DNA of 64,000 nucleotides from Bacteroidetes bacterium RIFCSPLOWO2_12_FULL_37_12 (GCA_001769655.1 MEPC01000038.1:155842-219841); one strand, 5' to 3'. Shown: positions 36,741 through 45,127, numbered from the stretch's first letter. Notes: generated by a model not told the origin, from the sequence alone. Translations and numbers: made by a program.

Positions 36741-37127
36741 CTATAATTTATTTTTTTCCTTCACATTTAACATTAAACAGAAAATTTCAAATCCGGTGAA
36801 TAAAAGATATGCTATCAAAAAAGAAAAGACAAACTCCATGCGTTGGTTCCTGAACATCTGAAAGAAAAGCAAAATTAATAAAAAACTTAGAACAAGTTTA
36901 GCCAGCATGGCTCCAAACACATATTGCATGAAAGTTCCTGTTTGTTTGGATTTCATTCCGCGAATGCTCATGAAATAAGCCAGCAAGGTAAGCAAATAGT
37001 ACGAAAGTAGTGAATAGAAACCCATTTTGAAAAAAACCGAGTTAGAAATAAATAAAGGCAGAAGAATGATAAGGAATAAGATAGCGGTAAGAAGGGAGAG
37101 GTAGAGGAAGAATTTGAAAAAGGGCAT
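36741..37127 (-). CDS. four-helix membrane protein of the ATP synthase operon (AtpI-like)
   Basis: 128 residues with four predicted membrane segments (LYLSLLTAILFLIILLPLF, LLSYYLLTLLAYFM, YVFGAMLAKLVLSFLLILLFF, FVFSFLIAYLLFTGFEIFC). It sits between atpZ (1-base overlap) and atpB (4-base gap), the position of the poorly conserved AtpI/subunit I-like protein in Bacteroidota. It probably assists c-ring or Fo assembly. Assignment is mainly by context. Confidence 0.7.
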   Translation of the reverse strand: MPFFKFFLYLSLLTAILFLIILLPLFISNSVFFKMGFYSLLSYYLLTLLAYFMSIRGMKSKQTGTFMQYVFGAMLAKLVLSFLLILLFFQMFRNQRMEFVFSFLIAYLLFTGFEIFCLMLNVKEKNKL

Positions 37128-37363
37128 TATTTTTTGGACATAAATTCCTTGCTTACAGAATAAAGCACGCTAACAATGGATAAAACGGTCAATGACACTG
37201 TAAACCATTTAAAATTATTTTGAAAATATTTGTCTAAATAAAGTCCACCGAAGACCCCAATGAGTATGCTACCCACCATTTGCATACCGACTCCGGAATA
37301 TTTAATATACGTGCTTAACTTGTCTTTCTTCGGTTTCCCGTTCGTCTGCTTTGTGGTTTCCAA
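37127..37363 (-). CDS. atpZ: AtpZ/AtpI-family protein
   Basis: 78 residues, two helices. The family signature KYSGVGMQMVGSILIGVFGG and GLYLDKYFQ is clear. AtpZ-type proteins help Fo assembly and may move Mg2+. No ATG precedes the signature in frame; the start appears to be a TTG at 37363, which makes it overlap the bactofilin gene by 62 bases. The stop overlaps the next ATG by one base. Confidence 0.82.
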   Translation of the reverse strand: METTKQTNGKPKKDKLSTYIKYSGVGMQMVGSILIGVFGGLYLDKYFQNNFKWFTVSLTVLSIVSVLYSVSKEFMSKK

Positions 37364-37739
37364 TTTTGATTTCTTTCACAACGGCACCCATGTTACAGGT
37401 TCCGTTAAAGGTGGCTCCTGCTTCCACCACTAATTTGTTGGTATGGATTTCTCCATGAATATTTGCTGTACTTTTTAAAATCAGAAGTTCTGAAATTTCT
37501 AATTTCCCTTTCAATTCACCGGCTACTTCTGCATTTTGAGCAACTAAGTTTCCTTGTAAAACGGAAGAATCTCCGAGCACTGCCTTCGCTTTTGTGCGGA
37601 TATCGCCTATGATCTTACCATCCACGCGTATGCTTGCAAAGGACTCAATATTTCCGTCAATCAGGGTCCCTTTTCCTATGATGTTGTTTGATTTGGCCAT
37701 TTCAGCCAGTTCATTGGGGTTTTTTGAGTTTCCGAACAT
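37302..37739 (-). CDS. bactofilin (polymer-forming cytoskeletal protein)
   Basis: 145 residues. The bactofilin beta-helix is marked by GKGTLIDGNIESFASIRVDG followed by GDIRTKAKAVLGDSSVLQG and regular ~18-residue rungs. It polymerises without nucleotide, often at the membrane, and shapes cell envelope structures. It begins the atp group, as in many Bacteroidota. The last 20 residues (to KHVY) overlap the atpZ reading frame by 62 bases. Confidence 0.9.
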   Translation of the reverse strand: MFGNSKNPNELAEMAKSNNIIGKGTLIDGNIESFASIRVDGKIIGDIRTKAKAVLGDSSVLQGNLVAQNAEVAGELKGKLEISELLILKSTANIHGEIHTNKLVVEAGATFNGTCNMGAVVKEIKIGNHKADERETEERQVKHVY

Positions 37740-37976
37740 GGTTGTAAGTGTTAGGGGCGTAAAGGTATGAAAAAGAATTGAATTTCGGAAATACGGGGAG
37801 AAGTTAGGTAAAATTTGGGCTTTTAGGTTCTCTCGCTAATTGTTTGAAAAAGATTAAGTTTGTATCATAAAAAATTGAATGTACTAATCTGTAAATCTGT
37901 GGCAATTAATAAAGATTGATTCGCAAATTAGCGAAGCGATCTCATGAACACCTTTAAAAAATTAACATAGTGTGAA

Positions 37977-37984
37977 TAAATTTG
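37977..37984 (+). promoter_or_regulatory. Bacteroidota -7 element TAAATTTG upstream of the PKS-like cluster
   Basis: TAAATTTG lies 25 bases before the dehydratase ATG, with TTTA at 37953-37956 spaced by 20 bases as a weak -33 box. It is a candidate promoter for the first three cluster genes. Confidence 0.45.
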
Positions 37985-38009
37985 TTTAAAACCATTATAC
38001 ATAACCAAC

Positions 38010-38498
38010 ATGAGGTTCTATTTAATTGACAAGGTACTGGAAATAAATATTGGAAAATCTATAAAAGGCATAAAATGCTGGTCACTAAGTGACGAGATTT
38101 TTAATGACCATTTTCCGGGTTTTCCGGTGGTACCGGGAGTATTATTAGTGGAATCAGCCGCACAGCTTTTGGGAATACTGATAGCCAAAAGTTTTCAAAA
38201 TGAATATCCTGATAAAGAAGAAATATATCCGATTTTAAGCATGATTCATAAAGCAAAATTCAGAGATATAGTAGTGCCCGGGGATTGTTGTGAAATTACA
38301 GGGACACTGAAAACAATTGATTATACTCGTGCCAGTGGTTCTGCCGAAGTGTTCGTTGAAAAAAAATTAATGGCTCAGATTGAACTATCATTCGGTTTGG
38401 TTTCAAAAAAAATAAATCTTGAGGGAAAATATGGGGAAAGAAGGCATAATGAATTTCTGGGAGTGGTGACAAGGAATATGTCTATCCTGAAAAAATAA
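38010..38498 (+). CDS. FabZ-like 3-hydroxyacyl-ACP dehydratase (hot-dog fold)
   Basis: 162 residues. The catalytic His34 lies in DHFPGFPVVPG and the acidic partner Glu48 in GVLLVESAAQLLG, the FabZ pattern. It dehydrates beta-hydroxyacyl-ACP to the trans-2-enoyl-ACP. It is slightly longer than housekeeping FabZ, with a basic C-terminal tail. It opens a cluster followed after 20 bases by the Gln-type ketosynthase homologue, so I infer a dedicated role in an iterative pathway rather than general fatty-acid synthesis. Confidence 0.88.
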   Translation: MRFYLIDKVLEINIGKSIKGIKCWSLSDEIFNDHFPGFPVVPGVLLVESAAQLLGILIAKSFQNEYPDKEEIYPILSMIHKAKFRDIVVPGDCCEITGTLKTIDYTRASGSAEVFVEKKLMAQIELSFGLVSKKINLEGKYGERRHNEFLGVVTRNMSILKK

Positions 38499-38518
38499 TC
38501 AAACCAACCATTAACATC

Positions 38519-39610
38519 ATGCCCCAAAGAGTTTTTATCAGTGCTTGTAATAGTAAATGCCCCGGCGCTTCCACTTTAGATGATTTCTATTCTATACTGG
38601 AAAAAGGAGACGCCTCTTTTCTGTTGCCGGTACCGGTTGACTCAGAAACACTTTTGCTCGGAACAAAAATAAAACCAACTGCTTCTACAGAATTTTCTCC
38701 TTCAAAAAGCAATGAAAAAGTAATGAGAACAGAAGTTATCGGAGCCACAGAGTGTGTATGTGAAATGCTTAAATCTGCTGAACTTCCTGAATCAATAATC
38801 CCGGATATTCCCTTATACATTTCAAGTGGCGTGTGTTTTGAACGGCAGGTGAACGACATGGATTGGTTTTCAAAAGCACTGTACGCTTCTCTTTCAAGTA
38901 AAACTAACGAAGAGAAAAATAAAAAAATTTATCATGCTATTCCTCCATTGTTGGCTTTAAGGACCTTAACTAATTCTGCCGAGAGTTTTGTAGCTCAACA
39001 CAGTAAGCTTGCGGGTAATAATACAACGTTTGGTATAACTTCCCAGAGCGCTTATTTTGCGTTGAAGGAGGGCTACGATGCGGTGCATTTAGGAGAATAT
39101 GATATGGCAGTGGCAGGAGGAGCAAACGGTGGCGGTATATCGTCTTATTTTATGTTTAAAAATTTTATGCCCGCCGACTCTGTGTGGAAGGAGAGTACCT
39201 GTGCATCTTTTTTGTTGCTGGAGTCGGAAGAAAGTGTAAAAAAAAGAAGAATAAATCCTCTATGTGAAATTACCGGTTTTAAATTTTCAGGCGATGTTCC
39301 GGATCTGGCAAATAATAAAAATATAGTTCCGTTTATCCATTTTACAGAATATGGAAAAGATGCGGAAGTATGCATACTGGGAAGTTCTTTCAGAGAGTCA
39401 GAATATCTGGATGAAAAAAAATGTGCCGAATCAATTTGGAAAGAAGTGTATTCTTTATATCCTTTATTCGGTGGCTGTGGGTCCGCAGGTGTTTTCATGA
39501 GTATCGCTGTGGCGATTTATTTTTTCAAAAAAAACGGACACAGGTTTATTGATTGCGCCGAGCGGGATGTTTTTAAAAGAGAATCGTTAGTACGGTTAAA
39601 AAATGCATAA
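38519..39610 (+). CDS. ketosynthase-like chain-length-factor homologue, active-site Cys replaced by Gln
   Basis: 363 residues with the thiolase/KS fold. The nucleophile position in TACAS-type motifs reads TSQSA here, with Gln176 where Cys belongs (GITSQSAYFALKEGYDAV), followed by AVAGGANGGG. The catalytic HGTGT and GH motifs of the C-terminal half are missing, and the C-terminus is short. Cys-to-Gln is the hallmark of KS-beta/chain-length factors in type II PKS, which pair with a true KS and control chain length. The next gene is such a KS, overlapping by 8 bases. It could alternatively be a decarboxylase-like KSQ. Confidence 0.8.
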   Translation: MPQRVFISACNSKCPGASTLDDFYSILEKGDASFLLPVPVDSETLLLGTKIKPTASTEFSPSKSNEKVMRTEVIGATECVCEMLKSAELPESIIPDIPLYISSGVCFERQVNDMDWFSKALYASLSSKTNEEKNKKIYHAIPPLLALRTLTNSAESFVAQHSKLAGNNTTFGITSQSAYFALKEGYDAVHLGEYDMAVAGGANGGGISSYFMFKNFMPADSVWKESTCASFLLLESEESVKKRRINPLCEITGFKFSGDVPDLANNKNIVPFIHFTEYGKDAEVCILGSSFRESEYLDEKKCAESIWKEVYSLYPLFGGCGSAGVFMSIAVAIYFFKKNGHRFIDCAERDVFKRESLVRLKNA

Positions 39611-40889
39611 AAAGGTTTACATACTTGATTATGATTTGGTAAGTCCTCTGGGAACAGGGAAAAACGAAGTGCTTAAAAATTTGAAAAACAATTTTAATTC
39701 ATCCCACAAAATCACAAATTTTAACACCCAAGGTCTTCCTATTGATTATGCCGCTGAAATTTCATCTCCCCTTGAATCATTGTATCACCATGAAGATGAA
39801 AATATTTTATCGGCGGCTGGATTTGACAGAAAATTTGAGCTGACGCTTGCATCTTATTATTTAATGGAAGAACGGCTAAAATTATTGATGGAAGATGTGG
39901 ATCCACAACGCGCGGGAATACTATTTGGAATGGGAGCAGATACTCCTCCTATAGAAAAGATGGAAGCATTACTAAAAAGTGACATAACCATATCAGAAGA
40001 ATATTTGATTTCATTTCTAAACAAAATAAACACGGGCAAGGGTTTTATAAATAGAATTTTTAATCCATTTAATTTATCCTCTTTGTATATTGCAAGTAAA
40101 TTGCAATTAGGCGCATTTCAGAAAACCATTTTAACTGCCTGTACAGCATCCACACAGGCAATCGCCCTGGGTTACGATTCAATAGCCCGTGGCGAAACTG
40201 ACCTCGTAATAACGGGTGGATCCGATTCCATTATAAATCTTCTTGCTTACATTTCATTTTATAAATTAGGAGTGCTGGCAAGTAATTCAGACGAACCTGA
40301 CAGAGCGTGCAAACCCTTTGATATAACCCGTAATGGTACGTTAGCAGGAGAAGCATCTGGTATATGCGTTCTTGCCGGAGAAGATTTTATTATTAAAAAA
40401 AAACTAAATCCGCTGATTGAGGTCATGGGATATGGAAATACGTTGGATGCCTATAATATCACCGCTCCACATCCCGAAGGGATTGGAATGAAACGTGCAT
40501 TTTCTATGGCGTTGAAAAATTCCGGTATTCATCCATCTGCGGTTGACTACATCAATCTTCATGGTACAGGTACCCGTTCCAACGATAGTGTTGAAATAAA
40601 TGCAATAAAACATACATTTGGAGAATATGCAAAAAAAATTCCCATGTCATCTACCAAAGACAGACATGGTCATGCCATTGCTTCTGCAGGAATTCAGGAA
40701 CTTGCAATATTGTGTTTATGTATGGAAAACAATTTTGTCCCTTGTTGCATCAATCTCAGGAAGCCCGTTACAAACGGTGAAGTGGATTTGGTTATAGATG
40801 CAAACAAAACTCAAAATATAACTATAGGAATCACCTGCAATTTTTCTTTCGGGGGAGTGAATACGGTTATTGTTCTGAAAAATATTTAA
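39603..40889 (+). CDS. beta-ketoacyl-ACP synthase (KAS II / KS-alpha type)
   Basis: 428 residues. The catalytic triad is intact: Cys180 in LTACTASTQAIALG, His320 in LHGTGT, and Lys352/His357 in STKDRHGHAIASAG. It performs decarboxylative Claisen condensation of malonyl-ACP onto an acyl chain. It overlaps the Gln-type homologue by 8 bases, consistent with a KS/CLF heterodimer. It is followed by a convergent glycosidase rather than the rest of the cluster, which resumes at 43.9 kb. Confidence 0.93.
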   Translation: MHKKVYILDYDLVSPLGTGKNEVLKNLKNNFNSSHKITNFNTQGLPIDYAAEISSPLESLYHHEDENILSAAGFDRKFELTLASYYLMEERLKLLMEDVDPQRAGILFGMGADTPPIEKMEALLKSDITISEEYLISFLNKINTGKGFINRIFNPFNLSSLYIASKLQLGAFQKTILTACTASTQAIALGYDSIARGETDLVITGGSDSIINLLAYISFYKLGVLASNSDEPDRACKPFDITRNGTLAGEASGICVLAGEDFIIKKKLNPLIEVMGYGNTLDAYNITAPHPEGIGMKRAFSMALKNSGIHPSAVDYINLHGTGTRSNDSVEINAIKHTFGEYAKKIPMSSTKDRHGHAIASAGIQELAILCLCMENNFVPCCINLRKPVTNGEVDLVIDANKTQNITIGITCNFSFGGVNTVIVLKNI

Positions 40890-40920
40890 ATGGATTTGTT
40901 ACTACTCAGGATAAAGCGAA

Positions 40921-42891
40921 TCATTGTTTTTGATGAACCCCTTTAAGTACAACTGATTCCATAGCAGACGAAACAATTCTAAAAAAATATAAACCCGAAG
41001 GTAAGTTTCTTTGACTCCATGGAATCTGAAATATACCACTATTGAAATTTACTTTAGGGATAATTCCAATTATTTGATTAGTTGAATTATAAATTTCAAT
41101 AAATATTTTTGATGGTTTATCAATTGTTACAGTAATCAAAAATCCATTTTCAGTATTTTGTAAAAAGTGATTTATTTTGCCATTTAAAATTTCCGGATTA
41201 TCGGAATAATTGTTTGTTGGAGTCAAAATGAATTTTGATTTAAAAAAATTAATTATGTCTTTATTGGAAAATAAAGTATCCGGTAATCCTATAGAATTGG
41301 TAAATAAACCAAATGACCAGGAATGATAGGCAAAATATTGATAATTAACGTTGTTTGCTTCAAATAAATCCATCAAATCTTCAACCCATATTAGACCTCC
41401 TCTATTTAGGGTAAGTGTAGATATATTACTCTCAAAACAATATTTCATTAAGCCATATTCTCCTATATTGATAGGAACATTATTATTTTGACCGAATGTA
41501 ATTTTATCCAGAAAAACTTTTTGTAGATATTGTTTAGTGAAAGGAACAAACTCTGAGTAATTATTTAATCTTTGAAAACCAAGTCCCATACTACAACTAT
41601 CCCCATTTATACCACTTCCTTTCATCCAACCGCTGATACGATAATAATTCGTAGGTTTAATTTTATAACTGATTTGGTCATTTGCCAAGCTCAGAAAAGA
41701 AGTTGTATTACAAATTGAAAAAGAATAATTCCCAATGTGTCCGGTATTAACTAAATTATAATTTCCATTATTTCCTGTGTCAGGATACAGAAACCAATTA
41801 TTAAAAAAAGATTTCATTGTATCTATTTCGGGCAAAGTCCATAGTGATTGTATGGTATCAATTTCAAAATGATTTTTCCGGATTAGATTCTGTTGAGCAT
41901 CAAATTCCTCAAGTATAAAATCATCAAAATAAGCGCAACCCGAATTATTTTTACATTTAAAAAAAGGGACTGCGTCAACAATTAATGAATCATTTGATTT
42001 AAACATTTCGCTTGAATAAAAAGCCCAATCGGAATTTCCCTGCGGTAAAGAACGAGTATAAATTTCAGAATACCATGGAGGGTCAGCGCCCATAAAATCA
42101 CGTGTAATGCATACAGTTGAATCGGGGTAATATCCACCATCCCCTCTATTAGCATAAACTTCAAATTGATGTGAATAATTATGTGGAAAGTAAAAATGAA
42201 AATCGTACATCACATTAGTATCATTTACCAAATTTAATTGTTCACTCTGAGGTCTGATGGATTGTTCTACTATCAGAAGGTGATTAATATCTACACTACG
42301 GATAGTATCAATTAATTCCTGGGCAAGTTGAGTCCATTGTGAGTGGCTATCAGGTGGAATGGGTTCGTTTATAAGATCATAAGCCGCAAATGTTGTATCA
42401 TTATTATACCTTTCGGCAATTGTTTTCCACAGCGATTTCAATCGCTTTCTTTTTTCATTATCTTTCCATACAGGATTATTTGGACCAAACGAGGAATTAA
42501 AGGCAAGTTGCATATCCAAAATTAAAAAAACGCCGTTTTTACTTGCCCATTTCAAATTTGTATCTAACAATGCCCATCCTTCCGACCTATAAATATAGGG
42601 TGCTGAATCGTCCACGAAAAAATCATAGTCCACCATAAAACGGACAACATTCATACCCATTTCCTTAATTCTATTATAATCTATTTCTGAGTGATCTTGG
42701 GATATAAATAGATTTGAATAATTTAACCATCCGGCATCATTAACAAAATTTACCCCTCGTAAAGTAATAGGTCTTTCGTTTACTCCGATAATTAATTGGC
42801 TGTTTTTTGCACGAATAAAATCAGAAGGATTAATTGAAAAAAGATTGAAATATTTAAACCCCAGTATTATCAATAAGAAAAAATGTTTCAT
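40921..42891 (-). CDS. secreted GH5-type glycoside hydrolase with T9SS sorting domain
   Basis: 656 residues from the ATG at 42891, which yields a signal peptide (MKHFFLLIILGFKYFNLFS); the ORF is open 20 codons further up. The GH5/cellulase (TIM barrel) features are LRGVNFVND near the start, the acid/base Glu in YDLINEP and the nucleophile Glu in NIGEYGL. Between these sites is a ~200-residue insert with jelly-roll-like, CBM-type character (CAYFDDFILEEFD, YYRISGWMKGSGIN). The C-terminal Por domain is PWSQRNLPSGLYFFRIVSS. It is likely an exported beta-glucanase or mannanase; substrate not determinable. It splits the PKS-like cluster on the opposite strand. Confidence 0.85.
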   Translation of the reverse strand: MKHFFLLIILGFKYFNLFSINPSDFIRAKNSQLIIGVNERPITLRGVNFVNDAGWLNYSNLFISQDHSEIDYNRIKEMGMNVVRFMVDYDFFVDDSAPYIYRSEGWALLDTNLKWASKNGVFLILDMQLAFNSSFGPNNPVWKDNEKRKRLKSLWKTIAERYNNDTTFAAYDLINEPIPPDSHSQWTQLAQELIDTIRSVDINHLLIVEQSIRPQSEQLNLVNDTNVMYDFHFYFPHNYSHQFEVYANRGDGGYYPDSTVCITRDFMGADPPWYSEIYTRSLPQGNSDWAFYSSEMFKSNDSLIVDAVPFFKCKNNSGCAYFDDFILEEFDAQQNLIRKNHFEIDTIQSLWTLPEIDTMKSFFNNWFLYPDTGNNGNYNLVNTGHIGNYSFSICNTTSFLSLANDQISYKIKPTNYYRISGWMKGSGINGDSCSMGLGFQRLNNYSEFVPFTKQYLQKVFLDKITFGQNNNVPINIGEYGLMKYCFESNISTLTLNRGGLIWVEDLMDLFEANNVNYQYFAYHSWSFGLFTNSIGLPDTLFSNKDIINFFKSKFILTPTNNYSDNPEILNGKINHFLQNTENGFLITVTIDKPSKIFIEIYNSTNQIIGIIPKVNFNSGIFQIPWSQRNLPSGLYFFRIVSSAMESVVLKGVHQKQ

Positions 42892-42937
42892 AAACAGAAG
42901 TTTATTATTGTAGTTTACAATATCGCATAGGTTATGG

Positions 42938-43027
42938 CTAAAGCGTTCCAATGAAAAATTTGACGACGCGTTCGTTTTCCATCATTCTTTTGAAAACTAA
43001 GTCATATATAGGGTTTGCTATTTCCAT
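42938..43027 (-). pseudogene. remnant of a PD-(D/E)XK nuclease transposase/Rpn family gene
   Basis: Reading from the ATG at 43027 gives MEIANPIYDLVFKRMMENER and nine more residues before a TAG. This matches the conserved start (MEIANPIYDVVFKxMMED-like) of the PD-(D/E)XK transposase-like family common in Bacteroidota, which is normally ~300 residues. Only ~29 codons remain, so it is a truncated relic lying at the start of the GH5 gene. Confidence 0.65.
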
Positions 43028-43091
43028 TTTCTTTTTTTGATATACTGCAAGTTTACGAAATTTTCCTCATTTGTCAATTGGTTACAAAATT

Positions 43092-43245
43092 GGTTACTGT
43101 TCAGTACAAAATGAAAAAATAAATTTTTGCCACAGATTACACGGATTAATGTTATAAAAATCTTAAAATCGTGTTTAATCAGTGGCTAAAATTTTTTTTC
43201 TTGCTCAATTAGTGGTTTAATTAATTTGGATACTGAACAGTAACC
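43092..43245. mobile_element. MITE-like element, 154 bp, 15-bp perfect inverted ends
   Basis: The left end GGTTACTGTTCAGTA and right end TACTGAACAGTAACC are exact reverse complements. Both are flanked by AAAATT (43086-43091 and 43246-43251), a possible 6-bp duplication, though that word is low in complexity. The interior is AT-rich with ACAGATTACACGGATTAAT and its partial inverse; no ORF. Confidence 0.6.
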
Positions 43246-43541
43246 AAAATTGTTTTTCATAAAATAGTGTATAATAAACGAACTCATCCTATATTCGTTT
43301 CCCTTCATCTAAGTACATCTTGTTTTTAAATCCAGAGGCAGTTTGTTTTCCATGCAATTTTTTTGCGAAGATATTCTACCTTTGTGGTGAGATGCAGGGT
43401 GTACTTGGATGCAGGGATACGATACAAGTGAGTTAGAAAAAAAAATATTCGTATTTTTGTCCAATTGTTTCATCTGCCATGCCTATACCATAAAACAAAG
43501 AAGGATTTAATATTTTTCAAACTTTTAATAAATAATAACCC

Positions 43542-43963
43542 ATGAATAACATTAAACTCTTTGAAACCAAGAAAGTAAGAACCCACTGGGATGCCGAACA
43601 AGAGAAATGGTATTTCTCTATCATAGATGTGATTGAGATATTAACCAACAGCCCACGTCCACGAAAATACTGACATGCTTTGAAGACAAAGCTACAAGCC
43701 GAAGGTAGCGAACTGTCCCAAAATATGGGACAGTTGAAAATGGAAGCTGAGGATGGTAAATTTCGCGAAACCGATGTCGCAGATACCGAACAAGCAAAAG
43801 GAGTTATGGAAAATGCTCAAGCAGGTAAAAAAGGAGGGGCGGTAGCAAAAATGCAAGAAAAGAATTAGAAAGTAAAACTGGTAAGAGTATAGTGACAGGG
43901 GCAAATTTTTTACATCCTAAAAAAGATAATAATAAACTCTATGGAATTAAACTTAAAAGATAA
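43542..43963 (+). pseudogene. degenerate Bro-N / phage antirepressor-family gene
   Basis: The reading starts at an ATG (MNNIKLFETKKVRTHWDAEQ) and continues in the family pattern WYFSIIDVIE...SPRPRKY. It hits TGA at 43671-43673 where relatives have Trp (KYW), then resumes in frame (LKTKLQAEGSELSQNMGQLK, DVADTEQ). The middle of the gene is missing after DTEQ. The C-terminal part ENAQAGKKGGAVAK shifts frame and continues ARKELESKTGKSIVTGANFL to a TAA at 43961-43963. So it has a nonsense codon, an internal deletion and a frameshift. Its end overlaps the ketoreductase start. Confidence 0.8.
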
Positions 43964-44702
43964 AATCGTTTTGATAACCGGAGCTTCGGGAGGTATCGGA
44001 ACGGCTATTTGCCATGAATTTTTAGTGGAGGGGAGTATAGTATATGCGTGTTATAATGGTAACGAAAATAAAATAAAAACTATCTTGGAAAGTGATGGAA
44101 TAAATCAAGAAATGAAAAATAAGTTATTTCCTTTGAAAATGAATGTCACAGACCAGAACTCTGTAAAAGAGGGCTTCCGGATTATTTTAAATAAATTTGT
44201 CAAAATTGACGTTCTGGTAAATTGCGCCGGAATCTCGAATGAACGCCCTTTTCTTTTGACGGAAGAAGAAGAATGGGAAAAAATAATGACAGTAAATCTT
44301 TCTTCTATTGCCAGATTATGCAGGCATGCGCTGAAGCCGATGTTCAGAGAGAAAAAAGGAGCTATCGTAAATGTATCAAGCGTATTAGGTTCACGGTTTG
44401 GCAGGGGGAATATTCCATACGCTGTTTCAAAGGCAGGAATAAATCGCTTTACGCAAGCATTGGCAACCGAAATAGGACCCAAAGGAATACGCATCAATGC
44501 AGTTTGTCCGGGAATAATTGAAACCACCATGAGCCATGCTCTTAAATCGCGGTTGGGAGATAATGTAACCGACATAATTCCACTTCAGAGAAATGGAAAA
44601 CCCGAAGAAGTCGCAAAAGCAGTGGTTTTTCTTGCTTCAGAAAAAGCGGCTTCTTATATTACCGGAACTACTCTTATTATTGATGGGGGGATTAGTGTTT
44701 AA
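43941..44702 (+). CDS. FabG-like 3-oxoacyl-ACP reductase (SDR)
   Basis: 253 residues. Cofactor motif TGASGGIG (13-20), NCAG (94-97), catalytic Ser146/147, Tyr160 and Lys164 (YAVSKAG), and the C-terminal GTTLIIDGGIS typical of FabG. It reduces beta-ketoacyl-ACP with NADPH. It restarts the cluster after the mobile-gene graveyard and is followed by the acyl carrier protein gene (26-base gap). The first bases overlap the decayed end of the Bro-N pseudogene. Confidence 0.9.
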   Translation: MELNLKDKIVLITGASGGIGTAICHEFLVEGSIVYACYNGNENKIKTILESDGINQEMKNKLFPLKMNVTDQNSVKEGFRIILNKFVKIDVLVNCAGISNERPFLLTEEEEWEKIMTVNLSSIARLCRHALKPMFREKKGAIVNVSSVLGSRFGRGNIPYAVSKAGINRFTQALATEIGPKGIRINAVCPGIIETTMSHALKSRLGDNVTDIIPLQRNGKPEEVAKAVVFLASEKAASYITGTTLIIDGGISV

Positions 44703-44728
44703 GGGTATACCTCTCTAATTATCTGAAC

Positions 44729-45127
44729 ATGAACGAAGAAATTATTTTTGAAAAAGTAAAAACCGCTATTTCAAATTCCTGTGGAATTGAAAAAGAAACC
44801 ATTCTACCCGAGTCAACTCTTTTTAACGATCTTGCCATCACTTCTATTGACATTGTTGATATATTATACACCCTGGAAACAGAGTTCAACATCACATTAA
44901 AAATCAGTGACCTTGAGACAGAGTCCAGAAATGAACTTAAGGGGGTCCCTTTTGAAATTGACAATGTAATTACTAAAGAAGGATTGGAGGTTTTAAAAAA
45001 ACGGCTTCCTGAAATATCCGATGAAAAGTTAAAACCGGGCATTACTATTTATGAGATTATTAATCTTGTCACCGTAAGAATTCTTTGCCGGATGATTCTT
45101 TTTAAAATTCACGCTTCCTCTCCATGA
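44729..45127 (+). CDS. acyl carrier protein
   Basis: 132 residues. The ACP fold is at ~5-100, with the phosphopantetheine Ser39 in LAITSIDIVDILYTLE; the usual DSL is replaced by TSI, so the local surface differs from housekeeping AcpP. It is longer than a normal ACP (~80), with a basic, hydrophobic tail (TVRILCRMILFKIHASSP). It should carry the growing chain between the cluster enzymes. The stop overlaps the next ATG (ATGA). Confidence 0.82.
   Translation: MNEEIIFEKVKTAISNSCGIEKETILPESTLFNDLAITSIDIVDILYTLETEFNITLKISDLETESRNELKGVPFEIDNVITKEGLEVLKKRLPEISDEKLKPGITIYEIINLVTVRILCRMILFKIHASSP

Noticed and set aside
38010..40889. Housekeeping fatty-acid synthesis operon
   Set aside because: The Gln-type KS homologue, the linked exporter and the radical SAM gene do not fit a fab operon, and there is no fabD, fabH or acpP of standard form.
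43680..43868. 62-residue open frame as a separate gene
   Set aside because: It is the in-frame continuation of the Bro-N pseudogene after the TGA, with later deletion and frameshift.
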